From Candidatus Devosia phytovorans (GTDB lineage: Bacteria > Pseudomonadota > Alphaproteobacteria > Rhizobiales > Devosiaceae): a DNA stretch of 64,000 nucleotides. Every line of letters starts with the position of its first letter. Position 1 is the stretch's first letter. Of the stretch, positions 43,942 to 53,161 are shown one piece after another. Location of the stretch: the NCBI GenBank assembly GCA_029202405.1, contig CP119312.1, forward strand, positions 377,001 to 441,000, written 5' to 3'. The translations under genes were made by a program, and so were the position numbers. The notes under the pieces are model-generated. The model ran no database searches. It was not told the origin of the DNA and saw nothing but the letters and a program-made list of their open reading frames with translations.

Positions 43942-44934
43942 CTATTCGAGCGCGATGATGTCTGTGGGCGGGACGTCCTCACCCTCGATTTCAAGCACGC
44001 CATCATAGTCAGCGGCGATAAAAGCGCCTGACACCGCATGGGGATAGCTCACGGTGTCACCCATGTTGCTCTTGAGGAAACAATTGGGGCCGACCTTGGC
44101 GGCGGGGTCGAGATTGACCGTCATGGCGCTGCATTCGGCGTTTTCGAGACAGGCGGCAAAGCACTGTTCGAGGGTCTCGGTGCGCATCTTCTCGATGTCG
44201 GAGCCGTAGAAATCAACGCCGTCGTAGATGGCGAAGCGCGGCGCGCTGGAGGGTGCGGTGGTTTCCGTGTCGGTATCGGTGGACGCCGTCTGGGTTTCTT
44301 CTCCGCCGCCGCGATCGGGCCGCATGGCCGTGAGAACGACTTCGGGAACCTGGCGGAATTCGGCGACGAGGCTCTTGAGCTGGCCGTGATTGCGGTTGAT
44401 GCCGAGGCGATCGACTTCGGCCTGGGTGAAAATATACATGTCGTCAGAAGGGGTTCGCAGCATGCGGCTGATGACCTCCTGAGGCGTGTCGAAGCGCGCC
44501 AGCATGTCGAGAATGTCAGAAACGACGAATTGCGCCTGCGAGGTGCTGTCCTCGCCGCCATAGAACTGATGCACGCCGAGTTCGCCCTGGTCGAGGCGGG
44601 AGGCACCGGAAAGGAAGATGTAGGAACAGGCCGAATGGCAGCCAAACGTCGGTGGGATATAGGTGTTGATGCCACGAAGGTGGATCTCGTCGGCCAGCAG
44701 CAGGCCGCCAGTCACCGAGCCGCCGTCGCTCGAGAGCACCAGGGTCTTGAGATTGGGCTGGCGCGACATGACCGTCTTGAACTCGAGCGGCGTCTGCGGG
44801 GTGATGTCGCCGGCGAGAATGGCGAATTCGGCGTCCTGTCCCATGATGATGAAGGAGCCATGTCGCTCGACACTTTGTGCAAGCACAGGGGTGACGCTGA
44901 GCATGAGGGCCATCAGGGCAGACCAAAAACGCAT
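43942..44934 (-). CDS. secreted ClpP-like protein with C-terminal PAN/Apple-like domain
   Basis: A 330-residue protein with a signal peptide (cut after VLAQ, residue 20). Residues 25-205 resemble the periplasmic ClpP/crotonase-like proteins of COG3904: SSDGGSVTGG forms the oxyanion loop. Ser101 in CHSACSYIFLSGA and His122 in GVHQFYGG are likely catalytic. After an acidic Thr-rich linker (about 210-230), residues 236-315 form a PAN/Apple-like module with Cys258, Cys262, Cys268 and Cys285 spaced as its disulfides. PAN domains bind proteins or carbohydrates, so a targeted secreted protease is suggested. No experimental role is known to me. Confidence 0.75.
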   Translation of the reverse strand: MRFWSALMALMLSVTPVLAQSVERHGSFIIMGQDAEFAILAGDITPQTPLEFKTVMSRQPNLKTLVLSSDGGSVTGGLLLADEIHLRGINTYIPPTFGCHSACSYIFLSGASRLDQGELGVHQFYGGEDSTSQAQFVVSDILDMLARFDTPQEVISRMLRTPSDDMYIFTQAEVDRLGINRNHGQLKSLVAEFRQVPEVVLTAMRPDRGGGEETQTASTDTDTETTAPSSAPRFAIYDGVDFYGSDIEKMRTETLEQCFAACLENAECSAMTVNLDPAAKVGPNCFLKSNMGDTVSYPHAVSGAFIAADYDGVLEIEGEDVPPTDIIALE

Positions 44935-45143
44935 TCGCTAAGTCTCCAGCAGGAAATGCTTTTTTCTCAAATGCAGAATTCTTAATGCGTCTCGGCGCGT
45001 CGAGTCCAGAGAAGTCTTAACGAAAGTTAAGAAGCGGTTGCTTTGTCGCCCGAACGGCATGGAGCTCGGGAAACCACATGTCTCGTTGCCCGTGGCGTCG
45101 TGCTGGTGTAACGGAAGAGCCGCGACTATGCGGCGGTGATCCG

Positions 45144-45776
45144 ATGAGTTTTCCCTGGTTGGAATTTGCAGGCTTGATGCTGGCCTTCGGCATCAATGCC
45201 GTGATCCCGGGTGCCGACTTCGCCATGGTGCTGCGCCAGTCGATTGCGCATGGCCGTCGCGCCGGCATCATGACATCTGCCGGCATCGCCACCTCGATCC
45301 TGGTCCATGGCAGCTATACGCTGCTGGGTCTCGGCGTCATTGTCGGCAATTCGCTGATGCTGTTCAATATTCTGAAGTGGGCCGGCGCGGCCTATCTGGT
45401 CTGGCTGGCGATCTCGGCACTGCGCAGCGCGCCGCCGCAGCCGCCGGCCGAGGCCGATCTGGCTGGGGCCAAGCGCGGTGATTTCGCGGCTTTTGCGCTG
45501 GGCTTTCTGACCAATCTGCTCAATCCGAAGGCCGTGTTGTTCTTCCTGGCGCTGTTTACGACGCTGGTGTCGGCGCGTACCGGCAATGACATCAAGGTCA
45601 TTTATGTGGGCAGCATGAGCATCATGCTTTTTGCCTGGTTCGCATTGGTCTCGGTTTTCTTTACGACAGCCTCGGTACGACAAGGGTTTTTCCGTTTCGG
45701 CCGGTGGTTTAATCGGGTAACCGGCATTACATTCATCCTGCTGGCAGTGCGTGTGGCACTGGCGCAGCAACACTAA
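45144..45776 (+). CDS. LysE family translocator
   Basis: A 210-residue inner-membrane exporter of the LysE/RhtB family, which exports amino acids. It has about six hydrophobic segments. The family signature is PGADFAMVLRQSIAHGRRAG near residue 25, and GFLTNLLNPKAVLFF lies mid-protein. The ATG at 45144 gives the usual N-terminus; a frame from 45078 adds 22 residues not seen in relatives. lpdA follows after 19 bp, so the two may be co-transcribed. The substrate is unknown. Confidence 0.88.
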   Translation: MSFPWLEFAGLMLAFGINAVIPGADFAMVLRQSIAHGRRAGIMTSAGIATSILVHGSYTLLGLGVIVGNSLMLFNILKWAGAAYLVWLAISALRSAPPQPPAEADLAGAKRGDFAAFALGFLTNLLNPKAVLFFLALFTTLVSARTGNDIKVIYVGSMSIMLFAWFALVSVFFTTASVRQGFFRFGRWFNRVTGITFILLAVRVALAQQH

Positions 45777-45795
45777 CCTTTTGGGGCACCAAGAA

Positions 45796-47205
45796 ATGGC
45801 AGACGCGTACGATCTCACCATCATCGGCTCGGGTCCGGGCGGCTATGTCGCGGCGATCCGCGCTGCACAGCTTGGGATGAAGGTGGCGGTTGTCGAAAAA
45901 TGGGCAACGCATGGCGGCACTTGCCTCAACATCGGCTGCATTCCCTCCAAGGCGCTGCTGCATGCGTCGGAGCTGTTCGAAGAGGCCGGCCATAGCTTCA
46001 AGGGCCTGGGCATCGACATTCCGGCGCCGGTTCTGAACCTGCCGCAGATGATGAATCACAAGTCCGAAACCGTGGCGGCCAATGTCGGCGGCGTGGATTA
46101 TCTGTTCAAGAAGAACAAGATCACCCCGATCCGCGGCATCGGTACGATCACCGCGCCGGGCAAGGTTCTGGTGACGCCGCAGACCGGCGCTGCCACCGAG
46201 ATCGAGACGAAAAACATCGTGATTGCAACAGGTTCGGTGTCTGCTGGCCTGCCGGGGATCGAGATCGACGAGAAGCAGATCGTGACCTCTACCGGCGCGC
46301 TGACGCTGGAAAAAGTGCCAGGCAAGCTGCTCGTCATCGGCGCCGGCGTGATCGGGCTGGAGCTCGGTTCGGTCTGGGCGCGGCTTGGTGCGCAAGTGAC
46401 TGTCGTTGAATATCTGGATCGCATCCTGCCCGGCATGGATAGCGAAGTGGCGCGGCAGTTCCAGCGCATGCTGCAGAAGCAGGGCATGGAGTTCAAACTG
46501 TCGAGCAAGGTGGCCGGAATCGACAAGCAGGACGACGGTTCGCTCAAGGTCCGGATCGAGCCGGCCAAGGGCGGCGACATGGAAATGTTGAGCGCTGACG
46601 TGGCTTTGGTGGCGATCGGCCGCAAGCCGTTCACCGAAGGCCTGGGTCTCGACATCGTCGGCGTGGCGCTGGACGAGCGCGGCCGGGTGCGGGTCGACCA
46701 GCATTACAAGACCTCGGTCGACGGCATTTATGCCATTGGCGACGTGATTGCCGGGCCGATGCTGGCGCACAAGGCCGAGGACGAGGGCATTGCGATTGCC
46801 GAAATCCTCAATGGCCAGGCCGGTCATGTGAATTATTCTGCAATTCCGGCAGTGGTTTACACCAATCCGGAAATCGCTTCGGTGGGCAAGACCGAGGACG
46901 AGCTGAAGGCCGCGGGTGTCGAGTACAAGATCGGCAAATTCCCCTTCACCGCCAATGGTCGTGCCAAGGCGATGCTGGCGACACAGGGTTTTGTGAAGAT
47001 CCTGGCGGATGTGACCACCGATCGAGTTCTAGGCGCGCATATCGTGGGCAAGAATGCCGGCGAGATGATCCATGAACTCGTCGTACTGATGGAATTTTCT
47101 GGTTCGTCAGAAGACCTTGCACGCTCGACTCATGCCCATCCGACGCTGTCGGAAGCCGTGCGCGAGGCCGCGCTGTCGCTCGGCGACGGCGCTATCCATA
47201 TCTAA
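45796..47205 (+). CDS. lpdA: dihydrolipoyl dehydrogenase (E3)
   Basis: The flavin disulfide reductase that regenerates lipoamide in 2-oxoglutarate and pyruvate dehydrogenases, 469 residues. It contains IIGSGPGGYVAAIRAAQLG (FAD), the redox-active pair in GGTCLNIGCIPSKALLHASE, the NAD motif VIGAGVIGLELGSVW and the C-terminal HAHPTLSEAVREAA with the catalytic His-Glu. Its position downstream of sucAB indicates the OGDH partner. A long hairpin terminator follows. Confidence 0.96.
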   Translation: MADAYDLTIIGSGPGGYVAAIRAAQLGMKVAVVEKWATHGGTCLNIGCIPSKALLHASELFEEAGHSFKGLGIDIPAPVLNLPQMMNHKSETVAANVGGVDYLFKKNKITPIRGIGTITAPGKVLVTPQTGAATEIETKNIVIATGSVSAGLPGIEIDEKQIVTSTGALTLEKVPGKLLVIGAGVIGLELGSVWARLGAQVTVVEYLDRILPGMDSEVARQFQRMLQKQGMEFKLSSKVAGIDKQDDGSLKVRIEPAKGGDMEMLSADVALVAIGRKPFTEGLGLDIVGVALDERGRVRVDQHYKTSVDGIYAIGDVIAGPMLAHKAEDEGIAIAEILNGQAGHVNYSAIPAVVYTNPEIASVGKTEDELKAAGVEYKIGKFPFTANGRAKAMLATQGFVKILADVTTDRVLGAHIVGKNAGEMIHELVVLMEFSGSSEDLARSTHAHPTLSEAVREAALSLGDGAIHI

Positions 47206-47217
47206 AGCAAGCATGCT

Positions 47218-47284
47218 GGACGACTTCGTGTCGTCCACCTGCAAATATCTGGGGTTCCGGCGCGCCGGGACCCCTTTTGTTTTG
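47218..47284 (+). terminator. hairpin and terminator after lpdA
   Basis: A first 7-bp stem (GGACGAC with GTCGTCC) is followed by a 10-bp stem (47251-47260 with 47265-47274, one T-G pair, CGCG loop) and TTTTGTTTTG. Confidence 0.88.
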
Positions 47285-47301
47285 TCCAACCGCAAATTCA
47301 T

Positions 47302-47332
47302 CATACAAGTTGGCGCGGTTTGTATGTTGACT
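47302..47332 (+). promoter_or_regulatory. candidate operator and promoter of the uronate operon
   Basis: CATACAA (47302-47308) and TTGTATG (47320-47326) form a dyad with an 11-base spacer. A -35-like TTGACT follows at 47327-47332. It lies 140 bp before dctP. The nine-base half CATACAAGT recurs before uxuA at 54747. The GntR protein of this cluster is the likely ligand; this is inferred. Confidence 0.5.
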
Positions 47333-47472
47333 TGTTCTTTTGCCTTCCATACCAGTTTTGAGGTGGACGATATCCCGTCTTGAGGAGGAGGGGAGATCGC
47401 CGCTGGAACGGCAGCACTCGCTTGACGGCGCGGAGGACGAGCCGGAGCGCTGCCACCTTTGGGAGGATCAAC

Positions 47473-48453
47473 ATGTTTCATCTGCCAAGACTGGCAGCGA
47501 TGGCGCTCGTCGCTACGTCGCTGATGGCCTCGACGGCCAGCGCCCAGACCGTGCTGCGCTCGTCGGACACGCATCCCGACGGCTATCCGACCGTGGAAGC
47601 GGTCAAGCATTTCGGCGCGCTGCTGAAAGAGAAGACCGACGGGCGCTATGCGGTGGAAGTGTTCCACTCGGCGCAGCTCGGCCAGGAGGCCGATACGATC
47701 GAGCAGACGCAGTTCGGCGTCATCGACATGAACCGCATTTCGATCGGCGCCTTCGGGACGCAGGTGCCGGAAGCGACCGTGACACAACTGCCCTATATCT
47801 TCCGTTCGGCTGATCACTTCCACAATGTGCTCGATGGTCCGATCGGGGAGGAAATCCTTGCCGCCTTCGACAAGGTCGATGTGGTGGCGCTGGCCTTTTA
47901 CGACGGCGGGGCGCGCTCGTTCTACAATAGCGAAAAGCCGATCACGACGCCGGCCGACCTCAGCGGCATGAAGCTGCGGGTAATGCAGTCGGACATTTTC
48001 GTCGACATGGTGGGGGCACTGGGCGGCAATGCGACGCCGATGCCCTATGGCGAGGTCTATTCGGCGATCGAGACCGGGGTGATCGAGGGCGCAGAGAACA
48101 ATTACCCGAGCTACGACACGGCGGGCCATGCAGAGGTGGCGAAGTTCTACTCGCTCGATGAACATCTCATGGTGCCGGAAGTGCTGGTCGTGTCCAAGGT
48201 GATCTGGGACGGGCTGACGCCGGAGGACCAGGCGCTGTTCCGTGAGGCGGCCAAGGAATCCGTGGCCAAGCAGCGCGAGCTGTGGACGGCCAAGGAGGCC
48301 GAGTCCAAGGCGGCGGTGGAAGCGCTGGGCGCGACGATCAACGAGGTCGACAAGCAGCCGTTCATCGATGCGATGGGGCCGGTTTATGAGAAGTATGTGA
48401 CGGATCCGGCGCTGATTGAGCTGGTGGAGCGGATCCGGGCTACGGAGGGGTGA
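47473..48453 (+). CDS. TRAP transporter substrate-binding protein DctP
   Basis: The periplasmic receptor of a TRAP transporter, 326 residues, with a signal peptide cut after TASAQ. Family features are VEVFHSAQLGQEADTIEQ, DFYDGGARSFYN-like FYDGGARSFYN with the carboxylate-binding Arg, and MPYGEVYSAIETGVIEGAEN. GGGAGGA precedes the ATG. A REPIN-like element and then dctQ and dctM follow. Context (kduI, kduD, kdgF, uxuA) suggests uronates or unsaturated galacturonate as ligand. Confidence 0.92.
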   Translation: MFHLPRLAAMALVATSLMASTASAQTVLRSSDTHPDGYPTVEAVKHFGALLKEKTDGRYAVEVFHSAQLGQEADTIEQTQFGVIDMNRISIGAFGTQVPEATVTQLPYIFRSADHFHNVLDGPIGEEILAAFDKVDVVALAFYDGGARSFYNSEKPITTPADLSGMKLRVMQSDIFVDMVGALGGNATPMPYGEVYSAIETGVIEGAENNYPSYDTAGHAEVAKFYSLDEHLMVPEVLVVSKVIWDGLTPEDQALFREAAKESVAKQRELWTAKEAESKAAVEALGATINEVDKQPFIDAMGPVYEKYVTDPALIELVERIRATEG

Positions 48454-48482
48454 GAGCTGCACTGAAGGTGCCCCACCCACGA

Positions 48483-48613
48483 TGTCACCCCGGCCTTGAG
48501 CCGGGGCCCATCCCGGGAGGGCGCCACAGCCGCCAGGTCGCGGTGATGAGCACTGCGACCCAGCGGCAGTTCAGAAATCTCGAGATGGGTCCCGGCTCAA
48601 GGCCGGGATGACA
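48483..48613. repeat. REPIN-like paired palindromic repeat between dctP and dctQ
   Basis: Two 30-bp units, each itself a hairpin around CCGGCTCAAGGCCGG, lie in opposite orientation at 48483-48512 and 48584-48613 with a 71-bp spacer. They lie inside the TRAP operon and end 20 bases before the dctQ start. The same geometry recurs at 57772-57902. Confidence 0.85.
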
Positions 48614-48633
48614 CCGAGTGTGTGGAGGCGCCG

Positions 48634-49173
48634 GTGACTATGAAACAATCGCTCAAATCGGTCAGTCGCGCGCTGAACGCCCTGTCCACCGCCGCCCTCT
48701 GGGTGGCGGGGACCGGGCTTGTGGCCATGACAATTATCGTCGCCTATCAGGTGTTTACCCGCTACGTGCTCAATGCTTCGCCGCCGTGGACGGAGGCGGC
48801 TTCGATCATGATCATGAGCTGGTTCATTTTCCTCGGGGCGGCCGTGGGGGTGCGGGAGAACTTTCATATGGGGTTCGACGTGCTGATGTATGTGCTGCCC
48901 AAGGGGGCCAAGCCGTGGCTGCATGCGATCACGGACCTGGCCATTTTCGGCTTTGCCTTTGGCATGGTGTTTTATGGCGGGGAGCTCGCTATCCGCTACT
49001 GGTCGACGCGAATCCCCGTGCTCGGACTGCCGACGACCTTCACCTATCTCCCCGTGGTGCTGAGCGGATTTATGATGTGCCTGTTTTCGCTGGAGCGGCT
49101 GCTTTTGCGGCTGGCCGGCGAGAATGTGGATGAACCCCTGAGTGACGACGTTGTCGTCGCCACGGCGGATTGA
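48634..49173 (+). CDS. TRAP transporter small permease DctQ
   Basis: The small membrane subunit, about 179 residues with four hydrophobic helices. It shows VAYQVFTRYVLNASPPWTEA and ENFHMGFDV, the DctQ pattern. The GTG at 48634 has GGAGG five bases upstream and is preferred. An ATG six bases later, and a GTG at 48622, are alternatives. It lies just after the palindromic element and 7 bp before dctM, so it belongs to the dctPQM operon. Confidence 0.9.
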   Translation: MTMKQSLKSVSRALNALSTAALWVAGTGLVAMTIIVAYQVFTRYVLNASPPWTEAASIMIMSWFIFLGAAVGVRENFHMGFDVLMYVLPKGAKPWLHAITDLAIFGFAFGMVFYGGELAIRYWSTRIPVLGLPTTFTYLPVVLSGFMMCLFSLERLLLRLAGENVDEPLSDDVVVATAD

Positions 49174-49180
49174 GGGCGCG

Positions 49181-50467
49181 ATGGAATATTGGGTTCTCTT
49201 CGGTGTGTTCACTGCCCTGATGCTGGTCGGCACGCCCATCGCCTTTTGCCTGGGGATCGCGAGCTTTGCCACCATCGTCTATCTCGGACGGCCGGCGATC
49301 GTGGTGTTCCAGCAGCTCAACTCCGGCGTCTCGGTGTTTACGCTGATGGCCGTGCCCTTCTTCATCTTTGCCGGTGACCTGATGGTGCGCGGCGGGATTG
49401 CGGCGCGGATCATTGCCTTTGCCGGGGCGCTGGTGGGGCATTTGCGCGGGGGGCTGGGCCAGGTCAATGTGGCGGCCTCCACGCTGTTTGGCGGCATTTC
49501 CGGCTCGGCCGTGGCGGAGGCTGCTGCGGTGGGCGGGATCATGATCCCGCAGATGAAGGCGCGCGGCTATGGCGCCGACTATGCGGTCAATGTCACCTCG
49601 ATGGCGGCGCTGATCGCGCTGCTGCTGCCGCCCAGCCACAACTTGATCATCTATTCGCTCTCCGGCGGCGGGCGGATTTCGATCGCCGACCTGTTCACCG
49701 CCGGGATCATTCCAGGGCTGCTGCTGGCGGTGGCGCTGAGCATCACGGCCTATATCGTGGCGGTGAAGCGCGGCTATCCGACGGAGCGCTTTCCCGGCTT
49801 TGCCAAGGCGCTGGAATATTTCATCATTTCCATTCCGGGGCTGCTGCTGATCGGCATCATCTTTGGCGGGGTGCGGTCGGGGATTTTCACGGCGACGGAA
49901 AGCTCCTGCATCGCGGTGATCTATGCCTTCCTCGTGACACTGCTGATCTATCGCTCGATGAGTTGGAGCGCGTTCGTGCATTGCGTGACCGGGGCGGTGC
50001 GGACCACGGCCATGGTGCTGTTCATCATCGGGGCGGCGGCAAGCTTTGGCTGGCTGATGGCCTATCTGCGCGTGGCGCCAATCCTGACCGAAGCGATATC
50101 GCAGCTGACGCAGGACCCGCTGATGGTGCTGCTGCTGATCAATGTGCTGCTGCTGCTGCTCGGCACGTTTATGGATATGGGTCCGCTGATCGTCATCACC
50201 ACGCCGATCTTTCTGCCCATGGTGCAGAGCTTCGGCGTCGATCCGGTGCACTTCGGGGTGATCATGATTTTGAACCTCGGGATCGGGCTCAATACGCCGC
50301 CGCTCGGGCCGGTGCAGTTCGTGGCGGCGGCGGTGGGCAAGATTTCGGTGATGCAGGCGATGCGCTCGGTCTGGCCCTTCTATGGGGCGGGGCTGATCGT
50401 GCTCGGCCTCGTCACCTATATTCCGGCGCTGTCGCTGTGGCTGCCGGCTGTATTCAGAGGCAATTGA
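49181..50467 (+). CDS. TRAP transporter large permease DctM
   Basis: The large subunit that moves substrate, 428 residues, about 12 hydrophobic segments. It contains FFIFAGDLMVRGGIAARI, FGGISGSAVAEAAAVGGIM and MKARGYGADYAVNVTS, all DctM hallmarks. The C-terminal GLNTPPLGPVQFVAAAVG is also typical. It starts 7 bases after dctQ. Its stop shares a base with the start of the GntR gene. Confidence 0.93.
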   Translation: MEYWVLFGVFTALMLVGTPIAFCLGIASFATIVYLGRPAIVVFQQLNSGVSVFTLMAVPFFIFAGDLMVRGGIAARIIAFAGALVGHLRGGLGQVNVAASTLFGGISGSAVAEAAAVGGIMIPQMKARGYGADYAVNVTSMAALIALLLPPSHNLIIYSLSGGGRISIADLFTAGIIPGLLLAVALSITAYIVAVKRGYPTERFPGFAKALEYFIISIPGLLLIGIIFGGVRSGIFTATESSCIAVIYAFLVTLLIYRSMSWSAFVHCVTGAVRTTAMVLFIIGAAASFGWLMAYLRVAPILTEAISQLTQDPLMVLLLINVLLLLLGTFMDMGPLIVITTPIFLPMVQSFGVDPVHFGVIMILNLGIGLNTPPLGPVQFVAAAVGKISVMQAMRSVWPFYGAGLIVLGLVTYIPALSLWLPAVFRGN

Positions 50468-51213
50468 TGAGTTTGCATGACGACATGGTGGCGACGACGC
50501 GTCGCCCGAAACTGGCCGACCTGGTGATCGAAACGGTGCGCAAGCGGATTGCTGCCGGCGAATACAAGGCCGGCGGGCGGCTGCCGACCGAAAACGAGAT
50601 GACGACGATCTTTGGCGTCAGCCGGACGGTGGTGCGCGAGGCGATCGCGGCGCTGTCGGCGGATGGGCTGGTGCAGTCGCGGCAGGGGGCAGGCGTGTTC
50701 GTCGTCGGCCATGCGGCTGCGGCCTTCAGCGAGATTGCCGAGAAGAGCAACAAGATTTCGGTCGCCATCAATGTGCTGGAAGTGCGCATGGGTATCGAGA
50801 TCGAGGCGGCGGGGCTGGCGGCGCTGCGGCGCAGCGACAGCCAGGATGCGGCGATCCACGAGGCCTGGGGCGAGTTCGAGCGGCTGATGGGGCTGGGCAA
50901 TCCGACGGGCAAGACCGATTTTGCCTTTCACCGCGCCATCGCGGTGGCGACGAATAATCCGTTCTATGTGGAAGTGCTGGACGGGCTGGGGAGCCGAACC
51001 ATTCCCTGCGACGTCTCTTCGCCCTGGGGCACGGAAAGCGTGCTGCCCTACAACTATCAGGCGGGGCTGCATCGCGAGCACCGCCGGATCATGAGTGCGA
51101 TTTCGGCGCAGGACGCCGACGCCGCGCGCGAGGCCATGCGACAGCATCTGTCGTGGAGCCTCGAGCGCTATCGAAACCGGCTGCGCCAGCAGTCGCAGGA
51201 CAATTCAGACTGA
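50467..51213 (+). CDS. GntR-family regulator (FadR subfamily), uronate cluster
   Basis: A 248-residue transcription factor. Residues 12-80 are the winged helix (RLPTENEMTTIFGVSRTVVREAI), with LVQSRQGAGVFV as the wing. The remainder is an all-helical FCD ligand domain with metal-site residues (FHRAIAVATNN, HREHRRIM). It resembles UxuR/KdgR-type repressors of hexuronate pathways. It is translationally coupled to dctM (TGATG) and followed by kduI after 12 bp. It probably represses this operon and uxuA through CATACAAGT-type sites, with a keto-deoxy sugar acid as effector; that is inferred. Confidence 0.88.
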   Translation: MSLHDDMVATTRRPKLADLVIETVRKRIAAGEYKAGGRLPTENEMTTIFGVSRTVVREAIAALSADGLVQSRQGAGVFVVGHAAAAFSEIAEKSNKISVAINVLEVRMGIEIEAAGLAALRRSDSQDAAIHEAWGEFERLMGLGNPTGKTDFAFHRAIAVATNNPFYVEVLDGLGSRTIPCDVSSPWGTESVLPYNYQAGLHREHRRIMSAISAQDADAAREAMRQHLSWSLERYRNRLRQQSQDNSD

Positions 51214-51225
51214 ACAGGACCAGAG

Positions 51226-52050
51226 ATGACAACCGATTACGATATCCGCTTCGCCATTGATCCGGTGAGTGCCGCGACGATGAACACGGCGGAGCTGCGC
51301 GAGCATTTTCTGGTCGACGACCTGTTTGCCGAAGGGGCGATCAACTGGACCTATACCCATTATGACCGCATGGCGGTGGGCGGGGCGGTGCCGGGGAGCA
51401 AGCCGCTGCTGCTCGAGACGATCAAGCCGACGGGCACGGCGGGGTTTCTGGACCGGCGCGAGCTGATTGCGGTCAATATCGGCAGCGCGGGCACGATCGT
51501 GGTCGACGGGCAGGACCACGAAGTGGGCGAACGCGACATGCTCTATATCGGGATGGGGAGCCGGGATGTGCGCTTTGCCGGGCAGGGGGCGAAATATTAC
51601 CTGCTGAGCGCGCCGGCCCATGCCAGCCACCCGACCACGCTGCTGCGGCAGGCGGGGGCCAAGCGGCTCGACCTCGGCAGCGCCGAGACGGCCAATGAGC
51701 GTTCGATCTTTCAATATACCAATGACCTCAAGAGCTGCCAGCTCGTCGTCGGGCTGACCAGCTTTGCGCCGGGCTCGGTGTGGAACACCATGCCGGCGCA
51801 TATCCATGACCGGCGGATGGAGGCCTATCTCTATTTTGACCTCAAGCCGGATGCCTTCGTGGTGCATCTGATGGGCGAGCCGGAGGAGACGCGGCACCTG
51901 ATCATGCGCAACGAGCAGGCGGTGATTTCGCCGCCGTGGTCGATCCACGCGGGCGCGGGCACCGGGGCTTACACCTTCATCTGGGCGATGGCCGGCGACA
52001 ATGTCGACTATACCGACGCCGAAAAGGTGGAAATGGGCGATCTGCTGTGA
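51226..52050 (+). CDS. kduI: 5-dehydro-4-deoxy-D-glucuronate isomerase KduI
   Basis: It isomerises 5-keto-4-deoxyuronate to 2,5-diketo-3-deoxygluconate in pectin breakdown. The protein is 274 residues (family about 278). The bicupin metal site shows in PAHIHDRRMEAYLYFDL, and SIHAGAGTGAYTFIWAMAGDN ends the active site region. The opening (YDIRFAIDPVSAATMNTAEL) matches family members. AGGACCAGAG lies ahead of the ATG. The last codons overlap the kduD GTG start by four bases. Confidence 0.95.
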   Translation: MTTDYDIRFAIDPVSAATMNTAELREHFLVDDLFAEGAINWTYTHYDRMAVGGAVPGSKPLLLETIKPTGTAGFLDRRELIAVNIGSAGTIVVDGQDHEVGERDMLYIGMGSRDVRFAGQGAKYYLLSAPAHASHPTTLLRQAGAKRLDLGSAETANERSIFQYTNDLKSCQLVVGLTSFAPGSVWNTMPAHIHDRRMEAYLYFDLKPDAFVVHLMGEPEETRHLIMRNEQAVISPPWSIHAGAGTGAYTFIWAMAGDNVDYTDAEKVEMGDLL

Positions 52051-52811
52051 CGGACCTTTCGGCATTTTCGCTCAGCGGCAAGACGGTCATGGTGACCGGG
52101 GCCAATACCGGCATCGGGCAGGGCATTGCGCTTTCCATCGGCCGGGCCGGTGGCCGGGTGATCGGCGTGGGGCGGTCGGGCATGGAGGAGACGGCGTCGC
52201 TGATGGCGGGGCTGGGGGCGGACTTTGTGGAAGTCCGCGCTGACCTGGGCTCGACGGTGGAGGCGCAGGCGATGTTCGAGCGGGCGTGGGAGCAGCATGG
52301 GCCGATCGACGGGCTGGTCAACAATGCCGGGATCATCAGAAGAGTCGATGCGGTGGATTTCACCGAGGCCGACTGGGATGCGGTGATGGATATCAACCTC
52401 AAGACCATGTTCTTCCTCTGCCAGTCGCTGGGGAAGAAGGTCTTGTCCGAAGGGCGGCAGGGGAAGGTAGTCAACATCTCGTCCATGCTGAGCTTTCAGG
52501 GAGGGATACGCGTCGCGAGCTATACGGCGTCCAAATCGGGCGTGCTGGGGATCACGCGGCTGCTGGCCAATGAATGGGCGGCAAAGGGGATCAATGTGAA
52601 CTCCATCGCGCCGGGCTATATCGAGACCAACAATACCGAGGCGTTGCGGGCCGATCCCGACCGGTCGGCGGCAATCCTGGGGCGGATTCCTGCGGGGCGC
52701 TGGGGCGAACCGTCCGACATCGGCGATGCGGCGGTGTTCCTGCTGTCGCAGGCGTCCAACTATATGCATGGCGCGGTCATCCCGGTGGATGGCGGCTGGC
52801 TGGCGAGGTGA
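52047..52811 (+). CDS. kduD: 2-dehydro-3-deoxy-D-gluconate 5-dehydrogenase KduD
   Basis: An SDR that reduces 2,5-diketo-3-deoxygluconate to KDG, 254 residues (family about 253). The motifs are VTGANTGIGQGIALS, NNAGII and SYTASKSGVLG (catalytic Tyr and Lys), with the typical end HGAVIPVDGGWLAR. The GTG start overlaps the kduI stop (GTGA). It is followed after 5 bases by kdgF. Together KdgF, KduI and KduD form a complete route from unsaturated uronate to KDG. Confidence 0.94.
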   Translation: MTDLSAFSLSGKTVMVTGANTGIGQGIALSIGRAGGRVIGVGRSGMEETASLMAGLGADFVEVRADLGSTVEAQAMFERAWEQHGPIDGLVNNAGIIRRVDAVDFTEADWDAVMDINLKTMFFLCQSLGKKVLSEGRQGKVVNISSMLSFQGGIRVASYTASKSGVLGITRLLANEWAAKGINVNSIAPGYIETNNTEALRADPDRSAAILGRIPAGRWGEPSDIGDAAVFLLSQASNYMHGAVIPVDGGWLAR

Positions 52812-52816
52812 ATGAG

Positions 52817-53152
52817 ATGAGCAAACAGAAATTTTTTGCGCAGCCGCATGACAGTGAATGGGTGGAACTGGCCCCGGGCAATACGCGCCGCGTGCTGATC
52901 CATACGCCCGAGCTGATGCAGGTGGAGTTTGGCTTCGAGCAGGGCGCCGTGGGCGCGCTGCATAGCCATCCGCATGTGCAGGTGAGCTATGTGGCCGAGG
53001 GGCGGTTCGAGGTGACGATCGACGGGGTGACGGAAGTGGTGGAGCAGGGGGGGAGTTTCATTGTTCCGTCCGGGCTCGAGCATGGCGTGGTGGCGCTGAC
53101 GCGGGGGCGGCTGGTGGATGTGTTTACGCCGATGCGGGCGGACTTTCTCTGA
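52817..53152 (+). CDS. kdgF: cupin protein, KdgF-like
   Basis: A 111-residue single cupin. The metal ligands sit in LHSHPHVQVSYVAEGRFE and in PSGLEHGVVAL. Size and motif match KdgF, which opens 4,5-unsaturated galacturonate to the linear ketouronic acid, the substrate of KduI. It is five bases after kduD and the last gene of this operon. The start at 52817 is set by GAG before the ATG; a second ATG at 52812 is out of frame. A palindromic element follows. Confidence 0.88.
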   Translation: MSKQKFFAQPHDSEWVELAPGNTRRVLIHTPELMQVEFGFEQGAVGALHSHPHVQVSYVAEGRFEVTIDGVTEVVEQGGSFIVPSGLEHGVVALTRGRLVDVFTPMRADFL

Positions 53153-53161
53153 GCCTTCGTC

